Assembly: GCA_964383465.1 (NCBI GenBank)
Contig: CAYLGT010000002.1
Location: forward strand, 13,331-77,330
Reading direction: 5' to 3'
Length of the DNA: 64,000 nucleotides
DNA from: CAYLGT01 sp964383465
GTDB taxonomy: Bacteria > Patescibacteriota > Saccharimonadia > Saccharimonadales > Saccharimonadaceae
This document shows, one piece after another, positions 51,384-60,186 of this stretch; the first letter of the stretch is position 1; every line of letters begins with the position of its first letter. The position numbers were made by a program, and so were the translations under genes. Under the pieces are notes generated by a model that saw nothing but the letters and a program-made list of their open reading frames with translations, was not told where the DNA came from and ran no database searches.

Positions 51384-51785
51384 ATGTCATTGCAATCAAC
51401 CGACCCAATCGCTGATCTCCTGACCCGGATCCGCAACGCTATCATGGCTGGTAAGAACGAAGTTCGCCTCCCTAGTAGCAAGATGAAGAAAACAGTTGCT
51501 GAGCAGCTGAAGAAGACTGGCTACCTAGCAGATGTCAAAATCGAAAAAGGTACACCACGCGATACACTTGTCATCGTTATCAACGAACCAGGCAAGAACG
51601 CAACTATCAACGAGATCGAGCGTGTCAGCCGACCAGGCCGTCGAGTCTACGCAGCAGTCGCAGACATCCCACGCGTTAAAAGCGGTCGTGGCGTCCTGCT
51701 TGTCAGCACCAGCAAAGGTCTGATGACCGACACTGAAGCGCGTAAAGCCAAGCTCGGTGGTGAGCTGATCTGTAAGGTTTACTAA
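51384..51785 (+). CDS. rpsH: 30S ribosomal protein uS8
   Basis: 133 aa. DPIADLLTRIRNA start and the C-terminal GVLLVSTSKGLMTDTEARK are diagnostic. GGAGAAA SD. In E. coli uS8 represses the spc operon at the rplE start region. Confidence 0.98.
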   Translation: MSLQSTDPIADLLTRIRNAIMAGKNEVRLPSSKMKKTVAEQLKKTGYLADVKIEKGTPRDTLVIVINEPGKNATINEIERVSRPGRRVYAAVADIPRVKSGRGVLLVSTSKGLMTDTEARKAKLGGELICKVY

Positions 51786-51810
51786 TTGAGTTAAGAAAAG
51801 GGAAAATAAT

Positions 51811-52344
51811 ATGAGTCGAATCGGAAAACTACCCATCCAGATTCCTGCGGGCGTGACAATCACGGTCGACTCTGGCACCGTGAAGGTCCAGGGTCCAAAG
51901 GGAAACTTGGAGCAATTTATCACCCCTAACGTGACTGTCGCAGTCGAAGACGGTGTACTTACCGTTACTCGAAAAGACGACAGCAAACCTGCCAAAAGTG
52001 AGCATGGCCTTATGCGCGCCCTCATCAACAACATGGTTGTCGGTGTCACGACTGGTTTCGAAAAGAAGCTGGAAGTGAACGGTGTCGGGTTCCGTGTAAA
52101 TGGCGGCGGACAGAGCCTAGAAATGGCCCTCGGGTTTTCACACCCAGTCAAATATCAGGCGCCTGAAGGTATCAATATCGCTGTAGACAAAATGAACATC
52201 ACGGTAAGTGGTATCGACAAGCAGCAAGTCGGACAGGTTGCTGCTGAGATCCGCGCCCTGAAGAAACCTGAGCCTTACAAGGGTAAGGGAATTAAGTACG
52301 CTGACGAAGTCATCCTTCGCAAGGCGGGAAAGACAGGTAAGTAG
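51811..52344 (+). CDS. rplF: 50S ribosomal protein uL6
   Basis: 177 aa. SRIGKLPIQIPAGV start and the C-terminal RKPEPYKGKGIKY (here KKPEPYKGKGIKY). Near the sarcin-ricin loop. 25-nt gap to rpsH is the longest in this stretch. Confidence 0.98.
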   Translation: MSRIGKLPIQIPAGVTITVDSGTVKVQGPKGNLEQFITPNVTVAVEDGVLTVTRKDDSKPAKSEHGLMRALINNMVVGVTTGFEKKLEVNGVGFRVNGGGQSLEMALGFSHPVKYQAPEGINIAVDKMNITVSGIDKQQVGQVAAEIRALKKPEPYKGKGIKYADEVILRKAGKTGK

Positions 52345-52346
52345 AC

Positions 52347-52703
52347 ATGAGTAACCTAGCAAAGAAACTACTCAACCGCAGCCTCCGAAAAGGTCGCGTA
52401 CGAGCCCGCGTCAGCGGTACTGCTGAGCGCCCACGTCTAACTGTCACTGTCAGTAACGTTCACGTTTCAGCGCAGTTGATCGATGACGTTGCTGGTAAAA
52501 CCCTCGTCGCAAGTACGACTGTTGGGCAGAAAAGCCTCAAAGGTACCATGTCAGAAAAAGCCGCCTTTGTTGGCGCTGATATCGCCAAAAAAGCTAAGAA
52601 AGCAAAAGTAACGACTGTCGTCTTTGACCGCAACGGACGCGCCTATGCAGGCCGACTTGCAGCACTGGCAGACGCAGCACGCAAGGAAGGATTGGAGTTC
52701 TAG
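52347..52703 (+). CDS. rplR: 50S ribosomal protein uL18
   Basis: 118 aa. RPRLTVTVSNVHVSAQLIDD and the FDRNGRAYAGRLAALADAARKEGLEF end are typical. 5S rRNA binder. Two-nt gap to rplF and rpsE. Confidence 0.97.
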   Translation: MSNLAKKLLNRSLRKGRVRARVSGTAERPRLTVTVSNVHVSAQLIDDVAGKTLVASTTVGQKSLKGTMSEKAAFVGADIAKKAKKAKVTTVVFDRNGRAYAGRLAALADAARKEGLEF

Positions 52704-52705
52704 TC

Positions 52706-53332
52706 ATGGATGCACCACGAACTGCCGCCCCAGCACGTCCAGCAGGACCTCAGGGCAACAACAACCGCCGCGACTCACGTCCACCACGTCGTGATCAGCG
52801 CGCACAGGCTCCTCGTGAAGAGAAGCTCTACGAAGAACAAGTTATCAACATCGACCGCGTTTCACGCGTTGTGAAAGGTGGACGACGTTTCCGCTTTAAG
52901 GCACTCGTTGTTGTGGGTGACCGCAAGAACAAAGTTGGGGTTGGTGTGAGCAAGGGCGCAGACGTCCAGACCGCTATCGCCAAAGCTACCGAAGTTGCCA
53001 AAAAAAGCATGATCGAAGTTCCTGTTGTGAACGCAACCATCCCTCATGATGCCGAAGTCAAAGTCAGCGGTGCTCGAGTACTCCTCAAGCCTGCTGCACC
53101 TGGTACTGGTATCATCGCAGGTGGTGTCGTTCGAACGATCATCGGTGTCACTGGCATCAACAACATGCTTAGTAAGAGTCTCGGCTCAAGCAACAAAGTG
53201 AACATCGCCTACGCAACTATCGACGCCCTCAAAAGCTTGGTTCCAAAAGACCAGTGGATGGCGAACAGCACCGATGCTCGCCCAGCTGCCAAGAAAGCAC
53301 CTGCTAAGAAGCCTGCGAAGGAGACGAAGTAA
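52706..53332 (+). CDS. rpsE: 30S ribosomal protein uS5
   Basis: 208 aa. A ~40-residue disordered N-terminal extension (Pro/Arg/Asn-rich, APARPAGPQGNNNRRDSRPP) precedes the core with VVKGGRRFRFKALVVVGD and the GTGIIAGGVVR loop. The C-terminal Lys/Ala tail ends KETK (SD of the next gene). Directly followed by rplO with a 1-nt overlap; rpmD, which normally lies here, is absent. Confidence 0.97.
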   Translation: MDAPRTAAPARPAGPQGNNNRRDSRPPRRDQRAQAPREEKLYEEQVINIDRVSRVVKGGRRFRFKALVVVGDRKNKVGVGVSKGADVQTAIAKATEVAKKSMIEVPVVNATIPHDAEVKVSGARVLLKPAAPGTGIIAGGVVRTIIGVTGINNMLSKSLGSSNKVNIAYATIDALKSLVPKDQWMANSTDARPAAKKAPAKKPAKETK

Positions 53333-53850
53333 TGAAATACAACGAACTCCAAGTAGAAGCCAACAAAGGCCGCAAACGAGTTGGTCGTGGTATCTCAGCT
53401 GGTCAGGGTAAAACCGCCGGTCGTGGTACCAAAGGTCAGGGTGCTCGAACTGGTAAGAAGCACGCACATGGGTTCATGGGCGGCCAAGGACCACTCGTAC
53501 AGCGCATTCCTAAAGCTCGAGGGTTCAAGAGCCTACGCGTACCTGCTCAAGTTGTCTACACCTCACAGTTAAGCGAAGTAAAGGGTGCAAGCATCGATAA
53601 CTTCACGTTGTTTGAAGCAGGCCTCGTTGCTACTCCATATCACACGGTAAAAGTTATCCTGAAGGGTGACTACACAGGAAAAGCACTCATCAAAGTGCAA
53701 GCTATGAGCGCAAACGCTCAGGCTGCTGTCAAAAAAGCTGGTGGTACTTTCGAAGTTACTTCTGTGCCTCAGTTGCCAGCCAGCAACAAAGAGCGAGCCG
53801 CTAAAAAAGCTGACATCGCCGAAAAGCGCGCGGCAAAAAACGACAAATAA
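53332..53850 (+). CDS. rplO: 50S ribosomal protein uL15
   Basis: 172 aa. RKRVGRGISAGQGKTAGRGTKGQGARTG (in parts) is the glycine-rich N-terminal extension; GGQGPLVQRIPKARGF follows. C-terminal basic extension of ~25 residues beyond the usual end. Last gene before a terminator. Confidence 0.97.
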   Translation: MKYNELQVEANKGRKRVGRGISAGQGKTAGRGTKGQGARTGKKHAHGFMGGQGPLVQRIPKARGFKSLRVPAQVVYTSQLSEVKGASIDNFTLFEAGLVATPYHTVKVILKGDYTGKALIKVQAMSANAQAAVKKAGGTFEVTSVPQLPASNKERAAKKADIAEKRAAKNDK

Positions 53851-53866
53851 GTACGCTTTTGTACTA

Positions 53867-53902
53867 AAAAACGCCCCGATGGATGAGCCTCGGGGTGTTT
53901 TT
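53867..53902 (+). terminator. Terminator of the rplC-rplO operon
   Basis: AAAACGCCCCGA (from 53868) pairs with TCGGGGTGTTTT (53890-53901), T-rich 3' arm. secY therefore has its own promoter (TATAAT 53907-53912 immediately downstream). Confidence 0.85.
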
Positions 53903-53957
53903 GTAGTATAATGTCTGGAGTATTTCTCTAACCTAAACAGAGGGTGTTACATATTCC

Positions 53958-55058
53958 ATGAACTGGCGAACCATTTTTGCCTCACTCAAAAGCCGCGACA
54001 TGCAGAAACGACTGCTTGCTGTGTTTGCTATCATCATCATTTACCGATTCCTCGCACATGTTCCAGTGCCGCTCGCAGAACCGACTGAACTCAAGCAGGT
54101 ACTCGAAAACTCTATAAAAAGCACTGACCTTGGTGGGTTTTTGAACCTACTCTCTGGTGGTGGACTCGCCAGCCTCTCTATCGTCCTCGTGGGTCTGAGC
54201 CCATACATCACCGCGAGTGTTATCACCCAGCTCCTTACAAAAGCTATTCCTCGTCTGGAGGAGCTTCACAAAGACGGCGAATCGGGCCGCCGTACCATCA
54301 ACCAGTGGACACGAATCATCACTGTTCCACTTGCCATACTGCAGTCAATCGCCTTTATCTTTATCATCCGTCAAACAGTCCTCGCCGGTAACACCGGGGT
54401 GCTGAGTGACACGACCCTCTATGAGTGGGTCATCGCGGTGACGGCTATGGCCACTGGCGCCATCCTCATGATGTGGCTTGGTGAGCTGGTCACAGAGCAG
54501 GGGGTTGGTAACGGTATCTCGCTGCTGATCTTTGCAGGTATCATCTCGCAGCTTCCGTCGACACTCGGCGGTGTCTGGTCGTCGGTGACAACCGTTACGA
54601 GCGACAGTGAAAAGCTCCACATCTTTAACTGGGCTACNNNNNNNNNNNNNNNNNNNNNNNNNNNNNNNNNNNNNNNNNNNNNNNNNNNNNNNNNNNNNNN
54701 NNNNNNNNNNNNNNNNNNNNNNNNNNNNNNNNNNNNNACAGGGATTGTCTTTAACAGCAACGAAATCGCCGAAAACCTACAAAAACAGGGTGGCTTCGTC
54801 GAAAACGTCCGCCCTGGTATACAGACAGAGAAATATCTCTCACGAACGGTTAACCGTCTTACACTGTTCGGTTCGATCGCGCTTGGTATCATCGCGGTGC
54901 TGCCGTTCATCGCTGAGTACATCTTTGCTCAGCTAGGCATAAATGCTGCCAACCTCGCTATCGGTGGAACTGGACTACTCATCGTGGTCTCAGTCGGTCT
55001 TGAAACACTGCGCCAGATCAACTCCCGCGCCCTCATGGTCACATACGACCAGTACTAG
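53958..55058 (+). CDS. secY: Preprotein translocase subunit SecY (interrupted by assembly gap)
   Basis: N-terminal part 53958-54637 covers TM1-5 (MNWRTIFASLKSRDM start, GGLASLSIVLVGLSPYITASV, LTKAIPRLEELHKDGESGRR, and the WLGELVTEQGVGNGISLLIFAGI TM4-5 region in parts). Then 100 Ns (54638-54737), then the C-terminal part starting in TM8/loop (FNSNEIAENLQKQGGF, RPGIQTEKYL) to TM10. Compared with the family (~430 aa), about 100 residues between the two parts are missing, so the true gap is nearer 300 nt than 100. The last cytoplasmic tail is short. Confidence 0.96.
   Translation: MNWRTIFASLKSRDMQKRLLAVFAIIIIYRFLAHVPVPLAEPTELKQVLENSIKSTDLGGFLNLLSGGGLASLSIVLVGLSPYITASVITQLLTKAIPRLEELHKDGESGRRTINQWTRIITVPLAILQSIAFIFIIRQTVLAGNTGVLSDTTLYEWVIAVTAMATGAILMMWLGELVTEQGVGNGISLLIFAGIISQLPSTLGGVWSSVTTVTSDSEKLHIFNWAXXXXXXXXXXXXXXXXXXXXXXXXXXXXXXXXXXTGIVFNSNEIAENLQKQGGFVENVRPGIQTEKYLSRTVNRLTLFGSIALGIIAVLPFIAEYIFAQLGINAANLAIGGTGLLIVVSVGLETLRQINSRALMVTYDQY
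54638..54737. other. Assembly gap (100 N) inside secY
   Basis: Exactly 100 Ns, the conventional placeholder for an unknown gap length. The frame agreeing on both sides is coincidental. Confidence 0.99.
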
Positions 55059-55117
55059 ACTTCACACTTTTTCACCGTACTCTCGGTGTATACTGAGAGT
55101 ATCTAACAGGAGGTTCT

Positions 55118-56116
55118 ATGGCGAAAGAGGTAAAAAAGGCTGGTAGTAGTGCTGGCGAAATCGTGCTTCAGTGGCTTACCTATGCATTCTGGGGGTGGTT
55201 CATACTGGCCCTGACGTGGCTGGTGGCGTCAACGACCATGCATTTTCTGGGTCAGAAGGGAAACGAGACTTTCGGTCCCAGTGCTTCGTACGGAGTCGCA
55301 GCGGTCGTCGTTTTGTTTGTGGTTTCCTATGTAGCTGACAGGATATATAGCAAGCATGAACCGAGCGAAAAACATGGTGTAGCCCAGGTCGTCATGATCA
55401 TACACGCCGTGCTATTTGCGCTCTCAAGCATAGGGGCGGCAATCTTCTCGGTCTTTGCCCTTGTCAGTATGGTGGTTGGTGACGTTAACTCATACGACAC
55501 GGTAGAGAACAAGCAGACCATGCTCATCACAGGCCTGGTTGTCGCACTACTGTTCGCGCTACTAGCGCTGCGCACCCTTCGACCGTTAACGTTGTGGGGC
55601 AAAGCTCGCGGATACCGACTTGTAATGAGTGTCGTAACAGGTGCCGTTTTAGTGGCAGCGAGTGTAGGGCCGCTCGCCTACCTATACAACACCAAACAGG
55701 ACCGTTTGATCGAGACGGGGTTGCCTATGCTGTCCAACGATATCTCTAACTACGTCAGCAGTAAAAACCACCTACCAGGCTCTCTGGCGGACATCACCCC
55801 AACTAGCAAAGAAGTTGAAACGCTTCTAGCAGAGCACTTAGTAACATACACCCCAAATACTAAACCGACCACTGCGACTGCACCAGATGTTAAAACGCTC
55901 GAACTTCAGCCCGACACAAAAACCTATAGTTATCAGCTCTGCGTCGTCTATGCCGACACAAAGAACCAGTTCAACAACAAATACGCGACTACCTACATGT
56001 ACCCAGCAGGCTCAACTTCGCCAGATGTTTACACGCATGCCAAGGGCAAGGTTTGTTACGATCTCGTTGCGTATAACTATGGCGCCGTAGAACCGGCCGT
56101 CGACGCGGTTCGCTAA
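55118..56116 (+). CDS. Membrane protein, 332 aa, unrecognised
   Basis: ACAGGAGG SD before ATG. Five hydrophobic segments in the first ~200 residues (about 22-42, 52-70, 93-120, 138-155, 170-190), then a soluble C-terminal domain of ~130 residues with two Cys (QLCVVYAD, GKVCYDL) and a LPMLSNDISNYVSSKNHLPGSL segment (in parts) reminiscent of minor pilin-like domains; that is only a hint. TATACT-type -10 at about 55088. It occupies the position where adk and map normally follow secY. Confidence 0.75.
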   Translation: MAKEVKKAGSSAGEIVLQWLTYAFWGWFILALTWLVASTTMHFLGQKGNETFGPSASYGVAAVVVLFVVSYVADRIYSKHEPSEKHGVAQVVMIIHAVLFALSSIGAAIFSVFALVSMVVGDVNSYDTVENKQTMLITGLVVALLFALLALRTLRPLTLWGKARGYRLVMSVVTGAVLVAASVGPLAYLYNTKQDRLIETGLPMLSNDISNYVSSKNHLPGSLADITPTSKEVETLLAEHLVTYTPNTKPTTATAPDVKTLELQPDTKTYSYQLCVVYADTKNQFNNKYATTYMYPAGSTSPDVYTHAKGKVCYDLVAYNYGAVEPAVDAVR

Positions 56117-56170
56117 CTCACCGATACAGCTTTTGTTTACTCCATACTCTAGTGATACGCTGTAGGTATC

Positions 56171-56863
56171 ATGACAGAGGTCAGACCTTCACTCGACCAG
56201 AACCACGAAAAGAAACCGATTCGAAAAATTGTCTATGGCGCACTGGGTAGCGTTGCTATGACGGCCGTGCAGCTTACAGCTAGTTTCACCTCTGCATCTG
56301 GCGGTGGACATAACGTACTCCGTACGCTAAGTGTGGAGAACATAGATGGCATGCTGTATCTGGGTTCTGCACGAGCCGCGCAACTCGCCCAAAAAGGCCA
56401 CTTGCCGGAAGCTGAGCGCCAAAAACGGGTCAGGCGTTGGCGTGCAGGCACACTTAGTCTCATATGTGCAGGAGCACTCTACACCGGCTATGAGGCTGCC
56501 GAGGATGTACTAGAGGGTGATTTTCATCCCGCAACGCCTCTATCGATTGGATTGGTGGCTGCTGGCGTCGGCGTAAATCGGCTAGTCGAGCGCGGCTTGC
56601 ATGACCATGTGGACAGCCAAGACGCACACCGAGATGCCTGGCGGCACGCGATGACAGACATGGCGGTCGGCATCGGCATGGGGGTGGCGCTTGGCGTGAA
56701 CTATGTGACGTACAAATACGGTGTTGAAACTGGATGGACACAGGCCCTCCCAGATGTTTCTGCCACACTCGGCAGCGCGGCGATTGTTGTCGCAAATGCA
56801 CCTACCGCGAACCGACTCTCACAAGCAGATCCTCAGCCAGAGCGACTTGACGACATGGCATAA
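56171..56863 (+). CDS. Membrane protein, 230 aa, unrecognised
   Basis: Hydrophobic segments near residues 22-40, 95-112, 122-140, 165-182 and 195-212, with a central basic and His-rich loop (DHVDSQDAHRDAWRHAMTDM). No SD is evident before ATG 56171. No known family. Lies between the 332-aa membrane protein and infA. Confidence 0.68.
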   Translation: MTEVRPSLDQNHEKKPIRKIVYGALGSVAMTAVQLTASFTSASGGGHNVLRTLSVENIDGMLYLGSARAAQLAQKGHLPEAERQKRVRRWRAGTLSLICAGALYTGYEAAEDVLEGDFHPATPLSIGLVAAGVGVNRLVERGLHDHVDSQDAHRDAWRHAMTDMAVGIGMGVALGVNYVTYKYGVETGWTQALPDVSATLGSAAIVVANAPTANRLSQADPQPERLDDMA

Positions 56864-56916
56864 TTCGTTAAAATAGTCCTATCTACATCGCGCTGCGAGA
56901 TTCTTTTAGTCAGGGG

Positions 56917-56945
56917 TTTACGAAGAGGGGTCTTTCCTGTATAAT
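56917..56945 (+). promoter_or_regulatory. Promoter of the infA-rpmJ-rpsM operon
   Basis: TTTACG (56917-56922), 17-nt spacer, TATAAT (56940-56945), 15 nt before the infA ATG, so a leader of about 8 nt without SD. Confidence 0.75.
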
Positions 56946-56960
56946 TCTCTCTTGTAGTTT

Positions 56961-57200
56961 ATGTCTAGTACAAAAGAAGTCATCAAGCTGAACGGAAAGG
57001 TAGTCGAAGCACTGCCAAATGCTCAGTTTCGTGTCGAACTGGAGAACGGACATACAATTATCGCCCACGTGTCAGGGAAGATGCGCAAGCACTACATACG
57101 GTTAGTGCCGGGTGATAAGGTCGAGGTTGAGTTAACCCCTTACGATCTTACGAAGGGCAGAATCAGCTTCCGACTGCGTGATGAGCGTCCAAACGCTTAA
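56961..57200 (+). CDS. infA: Translation initiation factor IF-1
   Basis: 79 aa. OB-fold with NGKVVEALPNAQFRVELENGH, AHVSGKMRKHYIRLVPGDKVEVELTPYDLTKGRI (in parts). Occupies the ribosomal A site in initiation. Begins the alpha-like operon together with rpmJ. Confidence 0.97.
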   Translation: MSSTKEVIKLNGKVVEALPNAQFRVELENGHTIIAHVSGKMRKHYIRLVPGDKVEVELTPYDLTKGRISFRLRDERPNA

Positions 57201-57232
57201 GAGGTATCAATAATTAATTTGGGAGAAACACT

Positions 57233-57349
57233 GTGAAGGTTCGAGCCAGTGTAAAAAAGATCAGTCCCGATGACCAGCTGGTGCGCCGTAAAGGTCGCCT
57301 CTACGTCATCAACAAAAAGAAACCCAAGAACAAACAGAGGCAGGGTTAA
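57233..57349 (+). CDS. rpmJ: 50S ribosomal protein bL36, Cys-free
   Basis: GTG 57233 to TAA 57349 encodes 38 aa: MKVRASVKKI at the start and KKKPKNKQRQG at the end match bL36 exactly in length and layout. The zinc ligands (C11, C14, C27, H32 in E. coli) are replaced by S, D, N and N. GGGAG SD about 8 nt upstream. It lies between infA and rpsM as usual. Confidence 0.95.
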   Translation: MKVRASVKKISPDDQLVRRKGRLYVINKKKPKNKQRQG

Positions 57350-57352
57350 GTT

Positions 57353-57739
57353 ATGGCGCGTATAGCTAACGTCGTAATTCCTACCGAAAAGCAGGTTCAG
57401 GTTTCACTGACCTACATCTACGGTATCGGTCCTAAGTTTGCTCGCGACATCTGCGACGCAACAAAGATCGACCCAACCACCCGCGTCAAAGATCTCAGCG
57501 AAGACCAACTGAAAAAACTTCGTGACGAGATAGACGCTAACTACAACGTCGAGGGTGACCTACAGCGTGTAGTTGCCGGTAACGTCAAACGTCTCAAAGA
57601 CATCCAGAGTTACCGCGGTATCCGACACAAAAACAACTTGCCATCACGTGGACAGCGTACCCGTACCAACGGCCGCACCCGACGTGGTAAGCGTGTAGCA
57701 GTCGGTGGAAGTCAACCTAAAGCAGCAAGTAAGACCTAG
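57353..57739 (+). CDS. rpsM: 30S ribosomal protein uS13
   Basis: 128 aa. Start ARIANVVIPTEKQV, GIGPKFARDIC, and the tail with RGQRTRTNGRTRRGK that reaches tRNA anticodon stems. Three-nt gap from rpmJ. Confidence 0.98.
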   Translation: MARIANVVIPTEKQVQVSLTYIYGIGPKFARDICDATKIDPTTRVKDLSEDQLKKLRDEIDANYNVEGDLQRVVAGNVKRLKDIQSYRGIRHKNNLPSRGQRTRTNGRTRRGKRVAVGGSQPKAASKT

Positions 57740-57750
57740 GATATAAGTAA

Positions 57751-58143
57751 ATGGCAGAAGCAAAGACTACAACCAAGAAGAAGCAGCGCCGTTCAGTTCC
57801 TACTGGTCAGCTGCATATCCAGGCTACGTTCAACAACACAATCATTACCTTTTCTGACAGCAAGGGTAAAGTTCTGAGCGCAAGTAGCGCCGGTGCTTGT
57901 GGCTTCCGAGGAAGCAAAAAAGGTACCGCCTACGCTGCACAGATCGCTGCTGAAAAAGCCGCAGAAGCTGCAAAGAGCCAGTATGGCCTGAGCAAAGTAG
58001 ATGTGTTTGTCAAAGGCGTTGGTCTGGGACGTGACACGGCTATCCGTGCACTGAGCAACTTCGACATCGTTGTCGAAAGCATCAAAGACGTGACCGGTGT
58101 TCCACACGGTGGTACCCGCCCACGAAAGGCAAGGAGAGGCTAA
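57751..58143 (+). CDS. rpsK: 30S ribosomal protein uS11
   Basis: 130 aa. GQLHIQATFNNTIITFSD, SSAGACGFRGSKKGTAYAAQ and the end GVPHGGTRPRKARRG, where GG would be modified in some bacteria. 11-nt gap from rpsM. Confidence 0.98.
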   Translation: MAEAKTTTKKKQRRSVPTGQLHIQATFNNTIITFSDSKGKVLSASSAGACGFRGSKKGTAYAAQIAAEKAAEAAKSQYGLSKVDVFVKGVGLGRDTAIRALSNFDIVVESIKDVTGVPHGGTRPRKARRG

Positions 58144-58144
58144 G

Positions 58145-58762
58145 ATGGCACGAGATCGTTCCCCAATTGTTAAACAGAGCCGTCGTGAAGGCTACGCCCT
58201 TCACCCTAAAGCTCACAAAATCATGGTTAAAAAATCTGGTATTCCAGGTCAACACGGCCGTGATCGTCAGGGCAAGCAGAGTCTGTACGCCCAGCAGCTT
58301 CGTGAGAAGCAAAAAGTTCGTCGTCTCTACGGCCTGCTCGAAAAACAGTTTGCCCGCCTGATGGCTGACGCAAACCGTGCTCAGGGTCAACCTGGAGAAG
58401 TACTTCTTCAGCTGCTCGAGCGACGACTCGACAACGTCATCTACCGTGCTGGGTTTGCGACTTCACGCCGCGCCGCACGACAACTCGTTACTCACGGTCA
58501 CTTTATGCTGAACGGCCGACGTGTCGACATCCCATCTATCCGCGTCAAAGTGGGCGATGAGATCGTTGTACGACCAAAGAGCACCAAGAGTAACTACTTT
58601 GTAAACATCGACACTGTTACTAAAGACACCGTCCAAGGACCACTCAGCTGGCTCAAGGGCGACGTCAAGAACCTCAAAGTTACTATCACTGGGCTTCCGA
58701 AGCGAGAAGAAGCAGAACCAGACATCACAGAACAATTAATCGTTGAGTACTACTCACGCTAG
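58145..58762 (+). CDS. rpsD: 30S ribosomal protein uS4, zinc-free type
   Basis: 205 aa from ATG 58145 (an upstream reading from 58097 lies in rpsK). SRREGYALHPKAHKIM and the S4 domain RRLDNVIYRAGFATSRRAARQLVTHGHF (in parts). No CxxC in the N-terminal domain, the C-minus type. Confidence 0.97.
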   Translation: MARDRSPIVKQSRREGYALHPKAHKIMVKKSGIPGQHGRDRQGKQSLYAQQLREKQKVRRLYGLLEKQFARLMADANRAQGQPGEVLLQLLERRLDNVIYRAGFATSRRAARQLVTHGHFMLNGRRVDIPSIRVKVGDEIVVRPKSTKSNYFVNIDTVTKDTVQGPLSWLKGDVKNLKVTITGLPKREEAEPDITEQLIVEYYSR

Positions 58763-58788
58763 GCTCATAAAGGAGTAAGGATAACACT

Positions 58789-59712
58789 ATGGCAAAAGCA
58801 ATCCACAACCCAACACTTGCATCTGTAGATGAGCACAGCAAGACGAGCGCAACATTTGTCGTTGAGCCGCTTCACACTGGCTACGGTATGACTCTCGGTA
58901 ACAGCCTGCGCCGCGTGCTGCTTTCTAGCATCGAAGGTGCAGCAATCACTGCGTTCAAGATCGAAGGTACCAACCACGAATTCACTACCGTCAAAGGTGT
59001 TGTAGAAGACGTCGTTGACATCATGCTCAACCTCAAGAACGTCGTCGTTCGCTCACACTCTGAAGAGCCAGTTGAACTACGACTCGAGAAAAAAGGTGCT
59101 GGCGTCGTTACGGCTGCCGACATAAAGACAACTGCAGACGTCGAAGTCATCAACCCAGAAGCAGTCATCTGCACCATCGATGACGCAAAGACTTCTGTTG
59201 TTATGGACATCGTCGTTGAATCTGGTCGCGGCTACCGCACCATCGAAGAATCAGGCGCAAAGCGTGCGCACGGTGATATGATCGCCCTCGACGCATTCTT
59301 TAGCCCAGTTCGCCGCGTACGATACCGCGTTGAAAGCACTCGTGTTGGCCAGAACACTGACCTCGACAAGCTGCTTCTTACTGTTGACACCGACGGCGCA
59401 CTGAGTCCTCAGGATGCGTTTGAAGAAGCTGCTGCGATCCTCATCAACCAGTACACAGCACTTGCTGGCTCGACTCGTGTCGAAGCCGCTCCTGCACTCG
59501 GTTCTGAGGCTGCAGAAGGTACTGCAGAGCTCAACACTCCTATCGAGGACTTGAACCTGACAGCACGTACCACGAACGCCCTGATCAACAACGACATTCG
59601 TACGATCAACGACCTCGTCACACTTTCAGAGACTGATCTCCGTGAGCTTAAAGGCTTCGGTAGCAAAGCCCTCGACGAAGTAAAAGACAAACTAGCCGAG
59701 ATGGAGTTTTAG
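58789..59712 (+). CDS. rpoA: DNA-directed RNA polymerase subunit alpha
   Basis: 307 aa. N-terminal dimerisation domain with EPLHTGYGMTLGNSLRRVLLSSIEGAA (in parts) and the C-terminal domain with the helix-hairpin-helix around LRELKGFGSKALDEVKDKL. The linker is an Ala/Glu stretch (ALGSEAAEGTAELN). AAGGAGTAAGG upstream. Confidence 0.98.
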   Translation: MAKAIHNPTLASVDEHSKTSATFVVEPLHTGYGMTLGNSLRRVLLSSIEGAAITAFKIEGTNHEFTTVKGVVEDVVDIMLNLKNVVVRSHSEEPVELRLEKKGAGVVTAADIKTTADVEVINPEAVICTIDDAKTSVVMDIVVESGRGYRTIEESGAKRAHGDMIALDAFFSPVRRVRYRVESTRVGQNTDLDKLLLTVDTDGALSPQDAFEEAAAILINQYTALAGSTRVEAAPALGSEAAEGTAELNTPIEDLNLTARTTNALINNDIRTINDLVTLSETDLRELKGFGSKALDEVKDKLAEMEF

Positions 59713-59715
59713 TCT

Positions 59716-60186
59716 ATGCATCGACACGGATATCAAGGACGCAAGTTTCGTCGCGAACGTGATCAGCGCAAAGCCCTGATCAAAGGTCTCGCAACGAGCC
59801 TTGTCACATATGAAGCGATTGAAACGACGCTGCCAAAGGCAAAAGAGCTCGTTCCATACGCTGAAGTCCTGATCACAAAAGCGAAAAAAGGCGACCTTCA
59901 CAACCGTCGTCAGGTCATCGCTGGCCTGAGTACGCTTGAAGCCGCTTACAAGCTTGTAGATCACATCGCACCACAACTCACCGGACGCACAAGCGGTCAC
60001 CTACGTATCACACGTACACGACTTCGCGTCGGTGACAACACACAGATGGCTCGCGTCAGCTTTGTCGACGAGATCAAGGCCGTAGCTGAAAAAGCTGCTG
60101 CCCCAGTCGCTAAGAAACCTGCAGCCAAAGCTCCAGCCGCAAAAGCTGCTCCTAAAAAGCCAGCTGCGAAAAAGGAGACGAAATAG
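59716..60186 (+). CDS. rplQ: 50S ribosomal protein bL17
   Basis: 156 aa: standard core (MHRHGYQGRKFRRERDQRKALIKGL in parts) to about residue 115, then a ~35-residue Lys/Ala/Pro tail ending KKETK, which encodes the rplM SD (AAGGAGACG). Adjacent TAG-ATG junction with rplM. Confidence 0.97.
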   Translation: MHRHGYQGRKFRRERDQRKALIKGLATSLVTYEAIETTLPKAKELVPYAEVLITKAKKGDLHNRRQVIAGLSTLEAAYKLVDHIAPQLTGRTSGHLRITRTRLRVGDNTQMARVSFVDEIKAVAEKAAAPVAKKPAAKAPAAKAAPKKPAAKKETK

